From Diospyros lotus (Eukaryota; Streptophyta; Magnoliopsida; Ericales; Ebenaceae), in assembly GCF_014633365.1 (NCBI RefSeq), contig NC_068352.1, forward strand, positions 21,237,310-21,301,309: DNA of 64,000 bases, in the 5' to 3' direction. The notes below the pieces were generated by a model, which was given only the letters and a program-made list of their open reading frames with translations, was not told the origin of the DNA and searched no databases. The position numbers and the translations under genes are program-made. Every line of letters begins with the position of its first letter. Within the stretch, counting starts at the first letter, position 1. Shown here piece after piece: positions 13,030 through 22,520 of this stretch.

Positions 13030-14389
13030 TGATATTTTACTCTTGATAATAAAATAGTGGTTTTGATAATGACTATATGAAAATCAATCTCTAAATCTTT
13101 ATGAGTAAATATTTATGGATAAGTTTGTGAAAAACAAATCTCCTTGAAGCAAAGTTATGAAAATGTATATAGAAGAAATATTGAGTATGGTTGAGAGTGA
13201 TTTGAAAAACTTGCTTGTTGAGAGTGATTTGTTTCAAAATATACTTTTGATAATCTCAACTTGCTTTCAAAATAATCAAAATGAGCTTTCAAAATAATCA
13301 AAATGAGGATTCAAAAGAATCAAATGAGGATTTGATAAATTTTCAATCTTTTCAAAAGGATAGTCGACTATGTTTTTCATTCTGTTGACTATGCCTCAAA
13401 ATAGTCGACTATTTTGGTTGTTCTGTCGACTATTCAAGGCATCTGTCAACTATTTTAGCATCTGTCGACTATTGAGTAAGGATAGTCGACTATGCCTTTT
13501 GGTCTGTCGACTATTTTTGTTCATAAGTTTCAAAATTTTCTTCACATTTTTGCATCTGTCGACTATTGGAATGTGTCTGTCGACTATTGAAAATTTGTGT
13601 TATAAGATAGTCGACTATTCGTTTTGTCTGTCGACTATTTCTTGCTTTACTTGTAAAAATAGTCAACTATGCATTTCTTTTGTCGACTATTTCTTTTTGC
13701 AGAAAGCTCCAACGGCTATTTTTTCAAATCCCAACGGCTCCAAACGGCTATATTTCTCTTCAACTTTGTGGGACACTTATATATACATGTCATAGATGAT
13801 CAAGAGAAGGCTAATGGACGGGAATGAAATTATTTGAGCTTACTGTTATTCTCATTTGTATTTAAAATCGTCTGTGCTTTAATTTTCTCTCTTCAAGGCT
13901 TCGATCTTCACTTGTAATTATTTACTTCAAGCCTTGTATCATTTTTGAGAGATCATTGTAACTAAGAGTTGTACTCTTAGATTCTCTATTCGATTGTTTG
14001 CATTTTTCCTAGCAATAGCTAGAGGGCCCATTAAATTGGGAGGTTGTATTTTTCCTAGCAGTAGCTAGAGGGCCCATTAAATTGGGAGGTTGTATTTCCT
14101 AGCTTGTGTAGCTAGAGGGCCTACTTGTGTAAGTAGGAGGTTTTAGTGAATTGGTTTAAAATCCTTAGTGGGAGCTAAGGTAGTGGATTAGGCTTGGTTT
14201 AAGCCGAACCACTATAAATCCTTTGTGTCTTTTATTCTTCTTGCTTTACATTTATCATCTCATATGTTCTATGTTTTAAGTCACTAAAACCTCAATTGGG
14301 TCAAAAAGTTTTCAAGTTTCTACCAAGCTTTTAATTATACCAATTCACCCTCCCTCTTAGTGTGTGCCATAGCATCTCCCGTTCTAACA
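13030..14389 (+). repeat. 5' LTR of the Sirevirus-like element
   Basis: This 1360-bp LTR starts TGATATTTTACTC and ends CCGTTCTAACA. About 14 GTCGACTAT-type motifs lie at 13360-13694, three tandem hairpin modules at 14008-14146, and a C-rich tract typical of the family lies near the 3' end. The open frame 13370-13795 runs over the motif array and is not a gene. Confidence 0.93.
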
Positions 14390-14390
14390 A

Positions 14391-14403
14391 TTGGTATCAG
14401 AGC
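14391..14403 (+). other. Primer-binding site (initiator tRNA-Met)
   Basis: TTGGTATCAGAGC follows the 5' LTR after one base and contains TGGTATCAGAGC, the complement of the 3' end of initiator methionine tRNA, the standard primer of plant Copia elements. Confidence 0.9.
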
Positions 14404-14445
14404 CTAACTCCCTATTTCAAGGTTTAACAACCTAAGGAGAGATCC

Positions 14446-15711
14446 ATGGCTCTTAAGGAAGGTTATCCTACTAATGTGGCACCTTATTTTGATGGTTCTT
14501 ATTATGATTTTTGGAGAAAAAGGATTTGTATTTACTTGCAATCTATTGATTTTAATTTGTGGTATATTGTAGAAAAAGGATTTGTTTCAAAACCAAAATC
14601 CGTTTGGAGGGAAGATGATAAAAACCATTTTGTTTTAAATATCAAAGCCATGAAAATTTTGCATCAAGCTTTGCATGAAAATGTTTATGCAAAAGTTTCT
14701 AAGTGCTCTAGTGCTAAAGAGATATTGAGTACTCTTGATTCATTATATCTTTCTAACAAATGTTGTGAGCAAGTTGATGAAAATTCACAGGTTAAAAATT
14801 CATTGAATCATCAACAAATAGAGGAGAAAGGAACTTCCCGTGCCTCTAATGAAGAAAGCTCAAACATGTGTTTCATGGTAAATGAAGAAGAGGAGGTAAC
14901 CTCTACTTCTACTCTTGTTAATGATATTGATCATGAGTCTAGTTCTTTGTATGCTTATAATGATAACAGTGAGAATGATTTTTCAAATGAAGAGTTATTG
15001 AATGCTTTGAATGATTTATATGAAAATTTTGAAAAACTATGTTTGAAAAATAAATCTGCTCAAAAGAAATTAGATTTATTGTCAAAAGAATTGGAAGTTT
15101 TAAAATCTAAGAATGAATATTTGATTACTTCCAATAAAGAATTTTCAAAGGAAAGTGTTCTGGAAGAATTTGAATTGAAATCCTCAAATAGTGCATTAAA
15201 TGAAAAATCCAGTTTAAAAGAGGAGATTACTAATTCATATGATCATGGCAAAGGTGTTGAAATCTTTCATAGTTCAAGGGCAAAAGTTAAAAGCTCACAT
15301 TTACACACCTATTGTGAAATTAAATGCTTTTATTGTTGCAAAATAGGCCACATGGCATTTTGTTGTCCTTTTAAAAGGAAATCAACTAGTGGTCCTAATT
15401 TAAGATGGATTCCTAAGGAAACTAAAGTATCAATTGTTTCTCATTCTAATCCTCAAGAATCCAAGCAAGTTTTGATACCAAAAAATCCTCATGTTAATAG
15501 GAATATGGATAAGGATAAGAAGCAAACAATTTTCATAAAGAGGAAACGTAAGTCCTTCGCTTCACATCCTAGCTATTGGTATCATTTTAGAAACAAAGGT
15601 TTTGAAAGAAATAACCCATATAAGCTTAAACAAATTTGGGTTCCTAAGGATGAGCTCTATGCTAACATTGGTGAACCCAAGGTGGTTTGGCCACCAAAGG
15701 CTTGTGGATGA
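14446..15711 (+). CDS. gag: Copia gag polyprotein (421 aa, open)
   Basis: Capsid and nucleocapsid precursor of a Sirevirus-like Copia element; Gag packages the element RNA in cytoplasmic particles. The start at 14446 fits: it lies 42 bp after the primer site and opens with the typical N-terminus (YFDGSYYDFWRKRICIYLQ at residues 14-32, matching the family pattern FDGxNYxxWKxRM). Residues 180-260 are acidic and Lys/Leu-rich with coiled-coil character. A zinc knuckle CX2CX4HX4C is complete at about residues 294-307 (CFYCCKIGHMAFCC). A basic tail follows. The usual link into protease/integrase is lost: the frame ends at 15711 and pol downstream is full of stops. It is the only long open element gene in the window. 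Whether it is expressed is unknown. Confidence 0.88.
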   Translation: MALKEGYPTNVAPYFDGSYYDFWRKRICIYLQSIDFNLWYIVEKGFVSKPKSVWREDDKNHFVLNIKAMKILHQALHENVYAKVSKCSSAKEILSTLDSLYLSNKCCEQVDENSQVKNSLNHQQIEEKGTSRASNEESSNMCFMVNEEEEVTSTSTLVNDIDHESSSLYAYNDNSENDFSNEELLNALNDLYENFEKLCLKNKSAQKKLDLLSKELEVLKSKNEYLITSNKEFSKESVLEEFELKSSNSALNEKSSLKEEITNSYDHGKGVEIFHSSRAKVKSSHLHTYCEIKCFYCCKIGHMAFCCPFKRKSTSGPNLRWIPKETKVSIVSHSNPQESKQVLIPKNPHVNRNMDKDKKQTIFIKRKRKSFASHPSYWYHFRNKGFERNNPYKLKQIWVPKDELYANIGEPKVVWPPKACG

Positions 15712-18510
15712 TTTTTTTTTCAGAGTTGTTTGACATCCAAATGGAATTCAAAGTGAAATTTCTTTAGATGTATCAATCATGAAGAGAAGAGGAAGGTGAA
15801 GAAGAATATCACCTCTCACTTTACCAACCAAGAGTAAGAGATATTTGAATTTCATCCTTGGTGGTATTTTCCCTAAACTCTCTGTGTTTATAAGTTTTGA
15901 TGATCTTGAGTTATAAGTTTGCCTCTATGATTTTGTTGAAGATCTTAATTAATAAAGGAGAATTATAGTGTTGTGATATATGCTTATGAGTAAAGGCAAA
16001 ATGAAGTTTACTGATATATGCTAGAAAATGCTTCGTTGATAGATGTTCCTAATTAGCATAAGTCAATTATGTGATAAGATATGTAAGTATGCTTTAATGC
16101 TAATTCATGTGAAGTATCTTGTCGCAAAGCAAATGAAATGAAGATCATAGAAAATATGATAGAAATTGTGCATAGACTTATTCTCATCTAGTATAAGAGA
16201 AATGCCTAGTATCATTCATCTCCCATCTATTTATCTATGGCATAATGAACTAAGTCATGCAAATATGAATATGCTTCTATAATCTATCCAAATGTGATTT
16301 TGTTGAAAGATTTCCTAAGCTTAAAGATTGAAAAGACCACATTTGTGAGGCATGTATGAAAGGAGATCAAATAAATATATCATTCAAGCCTAACAATAGA
16401 GTTACAATCTCTAGGTCTCTAACCTTTGTTTAGATCTTTTTGTACCTATGAGAATCCAAAGACTAGGTGAAAAGCATTATGGTCTCGTCATTGCAAATGT
16501 TTACTCTAGGTTCACTTGATAATATTTCTTGCATCTAAAAGAGAAACATTTAGCCCATTTGAAATATTTTCAAAAGATAAAAGTATATGTATTTTTTTAA
16601 AAAAAAAAATTATTAAAAACAATCATGGGGAGATTTTTGAAATGAACAATTCAAGCACTATTGTGATGAAAATGGTATTGATCATAATTTTCTAGTGCTA
16701 GAATAAAATGAGGTTCTTGAAAAGAAAAATATATTTTTACAATAAATGGCTAGAATTATGCTATGTGACAAAATTCCTTTTTAGTCTAAGCCATTAACAC
16801 CTCATGCTATATGTTGAATAGGATTTCTATAAACCTATCTTAAAGAAAACCCCTATGAGTTATAAACCAAATATTCCATATTTTCATGTTTTTGGTAGTA
16901 CATGTTTTATCCTTAAAAACTCTTTAAGAAAAATTTAATGCTAAGAGTAAGGAAAGAATTTTTTTAGAATATTATATTTAAAGTAAATCATATAGAGTAT
17001 TTAAAGAACTCTAACAGTAGAAGAATCTATTCTAGTTATAGTTAATTATGTGAGGGTTGAAGTTCTGAAACCCAAGTAAGGTGGTGATAAAGAATTAGGA
17101 TAAAGATTTGAAAAATTCTCATTAGATCATTAGAATCAAATCTATCAAATGATAATAAGCTTAATTGCTTAATGAAGAAAATGTAGCTCATGAAAAGAGA
17201 AAATGTGTGCAAGATAATGAGATCATAGAAAATGTTTCTAGAAAAATTAGAACAAGATCTTCTCATTAGAAATAAGTGTTAATATGATGTCTTTATATCT
17301 CAAGAAAGCCAAAAAGCATTAAGAAAGCCTTGAATGATGAAAATTGGTTTATGGCTATGCAAGAAGGGCTAAATAAATTTGAAAGAAGTAGTGTATGCGA
17401 TTGGTTCCAAGACCTAAAGATCACCCAACCATATGAACCAAATGATTGTTTAGAATCAAAATGGATAAAAGAGGAATAGAGCTAGATTAGTAGCTTAAGG
17501 GTATAGTCAAGAAAAAGGAAAAGATCATGATGAAACCTAGGCTCCCGTAGCAAGTGTAGAATCCATAAGAATGTTGTTTGCATTAGCATGCCACAAATCC
17601 TTTAAGCTCATCAAGAGAATGTCAAGAGTGTCTTTAAGTGGTTATAAATGAGGAAGTGTATGCGGAACAATCTTCCAATCTTAAGAATCCTAAATATGAG
17701 AATTACGTGCTCAAACTCTCCAAGGCACTATATTGTTGAAAACAAGCCCCTAAGTCATGACATGAAAGTCCTAACAAGTATATTCTAGAGGAAGAATCTA
17801 AAAGAGGTCAAATAGATATAACATTACTCTAAGCCTCATAGCAAGGACATTTTATGAATCTACAAATAATCTATGTAGATAACATTTTTTTTTAAATCCT
17901 CAAATAAATCCCTATGGAATCAAAGTTGCCAATCTAATGCAAAGGGAACTTGAGATAAGTATAGTATAAAGAAGATGAAGGGATCCTTATGTCTAAGCAA
18001 AAAATTATATATTCTTAAGAAATTTAATATTTTTGAAAAGTTGCATCTCAAAAGAATAGTACATTAAGCCTAAACAAATATGGAAAATGCCAAATGGTGG
18101 AAAATGAGCTATATAGAAATATGATTGGACCATTGCTATATTCTATAGCTAATAGATGAACATTGTGTTTAGTGTTTGCCTATATGCTAGATTTCAATCC
18201 AATCCTAAGAAATCCCATCTTGGAGCCAAAATGGCTAAAAAGAACACTAGTGATCCATGTCAAGTTATAAGATATTTCCTAGTGTCTCTGTTTAGAAGAA
18301 ACTCAAATTCCATTCCATTCTCTTTTACTAAAGGTGAATTTATAGTTGCTCGAATCCTATGGATGGAACAAAAAGACTATGGCATAAATCCCCACAATAT
18401 TCCAAATCAAATGTGCCAATACAAATGCTATAGCCCTAGCAAAAATTCAAGGAATCTTGCTCAAAAAGAAAATATCAATTGGTATCATGTCCAAATCTAT
18501 TGAAAATCAA
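15712..18510 (+). pseudogene. Copia pol remnant: GAG-pre-integrase, integrase, RT, RNase H
   Basis: Recognisable pieces occur in the right order on the plus strand, separated by many stops and shifts. About 16330-16420: a pre-integrase block (CMKGDQINISFKPNN). 16430-16530: integrase N-core (GEKHYGLVIANVYSRFT). 16860-17030: integrase C-terminal part (ISYFHVFGSTCFILKNSL and a YRVF block). 17310-17420: RT start (IKKALNDENWFMAMQEGLNK, then FERSSVCDW). 17560-17760: very degraded RT core. 18156-18503: RT/RNase H end (FSVCLYARFQSNPKKSH, FTKGEFIVA, ILWMEQKDYGI). Protease and the DD active-site block of RT are not visible. Decay of pol beside an open gag suggests gag may have lasted longer, or chance. 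Confidence 0.75.
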
Positions 18511-19380
18511 ACTCTAGATAAATCCCTATCAATCCTTGTGTTCAAGTGATTTTATCTAAAGAAGTTTAGATCCTTTATGTCTCTCAAATCTATCATTGGT
18601 TAAATCAAAGGGCTTCGCCGTCAATCTCTTAAATCTCAAAAAAATTGATAAATGATATATTCTTGATGGCATATAGTATTCATGTCTTGAATCATTTATA
18701 ATGCTATTTTTCTTGTATGAAATAGCTTGATTATCTCTGTGTGACAAATGAATACTTGAGTATGAAATCATGCTTTATTTACTAAAGGATCATCTTGCTT
18801 TTTGAAGTTATCTATATGTAATGATCCTATGTGATTACAATTATGGCTAAGATTATCAAAAGACAAATGCATGTTCTTAAAGCCTATCCTTAATATGTCT
18901 TGCATTAAATCTGCCATAAGTTGTTTAGATTTATGTTTTTGGATGACCACTTATTCTTTGAATATATATATATGAATGCATGTGGTTCATTTCTCAAATT
19001 TATGATCATTGTCATATTTTACTCTTGCGAAAATCATTTGAATTGAGACAAATTGCTATTCTATTTTTATATAAAAAATGTCTCTATATCTTAAAACCTC
19101 TCGTATAAGTTTAAAGGGGAGTCTTTTTCAAAGAGAGTCTTTCTATTTGCTTAAAATGATTTATTTCACTCCTATATTGATCATTTAATGTATATGCCTC
19201 TTATATGATGAATGGCTATGCATTTGATCTAGTGCTTTGATTGATTAAATATGAGTGATTACTTTGAAAGATATAGATTGGCTCTGATATGATCATGAGT
19301 TTGCAATATGGTATCAAAATTTTGTTTTGGCATCTCATGAGAAAGGTTTATGTATATGGCATGTGCTCAAATTTTCTTTT
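18511..19380 (+). other. Copia 3' non-coding region
   Basis: AT-rich sequence between the RNase H remnant and the polypurine cluster. Short open frames (18556-18950, minus strand) show no domain. Some Sireviruses carry an env-like ORF here; I see no trace of one. Confidence 0.5.
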
Positions 19381-19394
19381 ATTAATAATGCCAT

Positions 19395-19743
19395 CTTAAG
19401 GGGGAGCTATCTCTAGTTTTTAAAACTATCTTTATTTGTTTATGTTTATCTCCAATTCATTTCTCTTGAAAAGATTTTGGTTTAAGGGGGAGATTATCTA
19501 TTTTAAGATTTGTGAAATCGTTTGAAATGTTTTTATTTCAAAATAAAGTTTTTCAAACTATCGTTGGGGGAGAGTTAAAAATGGGGAGAAAGATTATCTC
19601 TTGGTTTAAGGTAGAGCCTCAGTGTGTTTCAAAAAGGGGGAGTATTCATTTTATTTGATATTGACAAAAAAGGGGAGATAAAATGAGTGAATTGATTTTC
19701 ATAATTTTTATATTTGTTTTGTCATCATAAAAAATGGGGAGAT
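19395..19743 (+). other. Cluster of polypurine tracts before the 3' LTR
   Basis: Seven G-rich purine tracts lie within 350 bp: near 19398 (AAGGGGGAG), 19485 (AAGGGGGAGAT), 19565 (TTGGGGGAGAG), 19580 (ATGGGGAGAAAG), 19634 (AAAGGGGGAGTA), 19668 (AAAAAGGGGAGAT) and the functional position abutting the LTR at 19733-19743 (AATGGGGAGAT). Multiple PPT copies upstream of the 3' LTR are a known Sirevirus feature. Confidence 0.85.
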
Positions 19744-21084
19744 TGATATTTTACTCTTGATAATAAAATAGTGGTTTTGATAATGACTATATGAAAATCA
19801 ATCTCTAAATCTTTATGAGTAAATATTTATGGATAAGTTTGTGAAAAACAAATCTCCTTGAAGCAAAGTTATGAAAATGTATATAGAAGAAATATTGAGT
19901 ATGGTTGAGAGTGATTTGAAAAACTTGTTTGTTGAGAGTGATTTGTTTCAAAATATACTTTTGATAATCTCAACTTGCTTTCAAAATAATCAAAATGAGC
20001 TTTCAAAATAATCAAAATGAGGATTCAAAAGAATCAAATGAGGATTTGATAAATTTTCAATCTTTTCAAAAGGATAGTCGACTATGTTTTTCATTCTGTT
20101 GACTATGCCTCAAAATAGTCGACTATTTTGGTTGTTCTGTCAACTATTCAAGGCATCTGTCGACTATCGAGTAAGGATAGTCGACTATGCCTTTTGGTCT
20201 GTCGACTATTTTTGTTCATAAGTTTCAAAATTTTCTTCACATTTTTGCATCTGTCGACTATTGGAATGTGTCTGTCGACTATTGAAAATTTGTGTTATAA
20301 GATAGTCGACTATTCGTTTTGTCTGTCGACTATTTCTTGCTTTACTTGTAAAAATAGTCAACTATGCATTTCTTCTGTCGACTATTTCTTTTTGCAGAAA
20401 GCTCCAATGGCTATTTTTTCAAATCCCAACGGCTCCAAACGGCTATATTTCTCTTCAACTTTGTGGGACACTTATATATACATGTCATAGATGATCAAGA
20501 GAAGGCTAATGGACGGGAATGAAATTATTTGAGCTTACTGTTATTCTCATTTGTATTTAAAATCGTCTGTGCTTCAATTTTCTCTCTTCAAGGCTTCGAT
20601 CTTCACTTGTAATTATTTACTTCAAGCCTTGTATCATTTTTGAGAGATCATTGTAACTAAGAGTTGTACTCTTAGATTCTCTATTCGATTGTTTGCATTT
20701 TTCCTAGCAATAGCTAGAGGGCCCATTAAATTGGGAGGTTGTATTTTTCCTAGCAATAGCTAGAGGGCCCATTAAATTGGGAGGTTGTATTTCCTAGCTT
20801 GTGTAGCTAGAGGGCCTACTTGTGGAAGTAGGAGGTTTTAGTGAATTGGTTTAAAATCCTTAGTGGGAGCTAAGGTAGTGGATTAGGCTTGGTTTAAGCC
20901 GAACCACTATAAATCCTTTGTGTCTTTTATTCTTCTTGCTTTACATTTATCATCTCATATGTTCTATGTTTTAAGTCACTAAAACCTCAATTGGGTCAAA
21001 AAGTTTTCAAGTTTCTACCAAGCTTTTAATTATACCAATTCACCCCCCCTCTTGGTGTGTGCCATAGCATCTCCCGTTCTAACA
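19744..21084 (+). repeat. 3' LTR of the Sirevirus-like element
   Basis: This 1341-bp LTR is nearly identical to 13030-14389. The 19-bp size difference is explained by loss of one motif unit in the array (left copy has two units after the aggcatctgtc string near 13440, right copy has one near 20155), a deletion between short direct repeats. Confidence 0.93.
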
Positions 21085-21864
21085 GATGCAACCTTCTAGA
21101 CTTGAAATCCCTCATACTTGAAACTTTACAAATTAGGAGAAGAAGAGAAGAACGAAAGAAAAGCAAGACGAACAAAATGAGAGAAGAGAAGAAGAAGAAG
21201 AAGACCCATCGCCTCTCGACTTTCTCTCTCCACCGACTCCCCAAGCTTTTACAACCTTTGCCAAGCTTCTCTCCCACTAATTTATATACTAAACGGCTTG
21301 GAAAATTGCACCCAATAGAAATCAGTCAACAATTGCAAAGGCATCTGTCGACTACCATAGGCCAGTCTTCCCAATTTATCGACAGATTCCTTCTTTCCCC
21401 TACAATCTGTTGACAAGATTGACACCATTTGTCGACTGACAATGTCCATTGCACTAATCAATCGACAACCTTACTCCATCTATCAATATTCAAAAACCAT
21501 CTCCTCTCACTTTGTTATCTTCTACCTCAATTTTCCACCCCTCAATCCCATATACAATATCTCCACATGCATCTACACACCTACCCCTTACAATCGATTG
21601 CCCTCCTTCCTATTACCCCAAATGTTGGCTTTGATCACTTAACATCTCATACCTATATAATTTTCTTCACTTGGATTTTCTATATTTCCTTTCACCTTCA
21701 ACTTTGAACTTCTAACATCAAATTTAGCTACTTCAATCCTAAAACTCCATATGCAATCTTCCTCCTAGCCCAAATATAGCTAGTGAGCCATAATTAAATT
21801 AACATAGAATTAATTGACTTATTCCCTTCCATTTATTTTTTTCCCAAAATGCTGAGTCTTTACA

Positions 21865-22520
21865 CTGCCTCTTTCCTGAACCATGAAGTCATGGAGATGG
21901 TCATGGTTGATTAACTCTTGAATTTCTTCCTTAAGCTACTAGCAATCCTCAATATTATTCCCATAATCCTTGTGAAAATTAAAATACTTCTTCCTATTCT
22001 ACCTGGGGAGGGGGGAGCTCTTATCCGAGGGTGTTTCTGTAGATAATCCTTGTCTTCTAGGACCATTAGGATCTCGGTCGTGCTAATGTTGAAGGGGGTG
22101 TAATGAACTAGGCTTCGCCAGCTATTTGTGAGCATTGATGTATTTGTGAGATTAGTTGAGGATCTCCATAAAAGTTCAGAATGGGGTCTTCAGTCCATTT
22201 AAAAGACCATTATTGCTTTCCTTTCGTTGAAATCTTCAATAGTCAAGGTCTCCTCATTAAATCAAGCCACAAAGTCTTTTAATGACTCACCCTAGTTTTG
22301 CTTGATATTTACAAAGGCAATAGAGGACTTATGGTGTTGCTTCAAGGGCACATAGTGCTCAAGAAGGCATGCCTCTTACTCTTCCTAGCTATAGATAAAG
22401 CAGTACGAGAGGCTAGAATACTTAGTTTTAGTGTGCCCATCTAGTGTAGTCGAGAAGGCTTAGTACCACATGGCATTCAATTCGACTTGGGGGACAAAAA
22501 AAGCTCAACATGATTGTAGG
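21865..22520 (-). pseudogene. Tat-like Gypsy gag remnant
   Basis: Minus-strand sequence shows the central gag block (HHKSSIAFVNIKQN, ESLKDFVA, FNEETLTIEDFNERKAI) at about 22210-22340, then a region like the gag C-terminus with FHKDYGNNIEDC (about 21945-21985), a degraded zinc-knuckle-like motif of Tat elements, followed by LKEEIQELINHDH. Stops are frequent. It continues into the 5534 block (gag end and protease) across the LTR insertion whose right end is 21864, and is cut on the other side by the solo LTR at 22521. Confidence 0.7.

Larger units (their letters stand above)
13030..21084 (+). mobile_element. Full-length Sirevirus-like Ty1/Copia retrotransposon
   Basis: An 8055-bp element with LTRs 13030-14389 and 19744-21084 and a perfect TSD gatgc (13025-13029 and 21085-21089). 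The primer site TTGGTATCAGAGC starts at 14391 (initiator tRNA-Met). Coding content on the plus strand is an open gag (14446-15711) and a decayed pol. The last 350 bp before the 3' LTR hold a cluster of polypurine-tract copies, a Sirevirus hallmark, and the LTRs carry repeated palindromic motifs. The two LTRs differ mainly by one 19-bp deletion within the motif array of the right copy. Confidence 0.93.
5534..21864 (-). mobile_element. Chromovirus-type LTR split by two later insertions
   Basis: A TG...CA repeat begins TGTAACGCCC at 5534 and seems to end CTTTACA at 21864. Its own sequence is 5534-6358, 12293-13024 and 21090-21864, about 2.3 kb. It is related to the LTRs at 6364-12287: both have the TGAGCC-ACAA-GGCTCA stem-loop about 360 bp from this end (5891-5906), and 12360-12440 aligns with sequence inside the 6364 LTR. 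Tat-like gag stops at 21865 and the gag end/protease resumes at 5533, which confirms insertion into that element. There is no clean TSD (flanks ccact and ctgcc; only cact is shared if the right end is trimmed). It is most likely a solo LTR; orientation is taken from the stem-loop. Confidence 0.6.

Noticed and set aside
13370..13795. 141-aa Cys/Leu-rich ORF (also 20128-20490)
   Set aside because: The apparent CRLF and VDY repeats come from the GTCGACTAT motif array in the LTR; it is absent in other frames of the solo LTR and has no domain.
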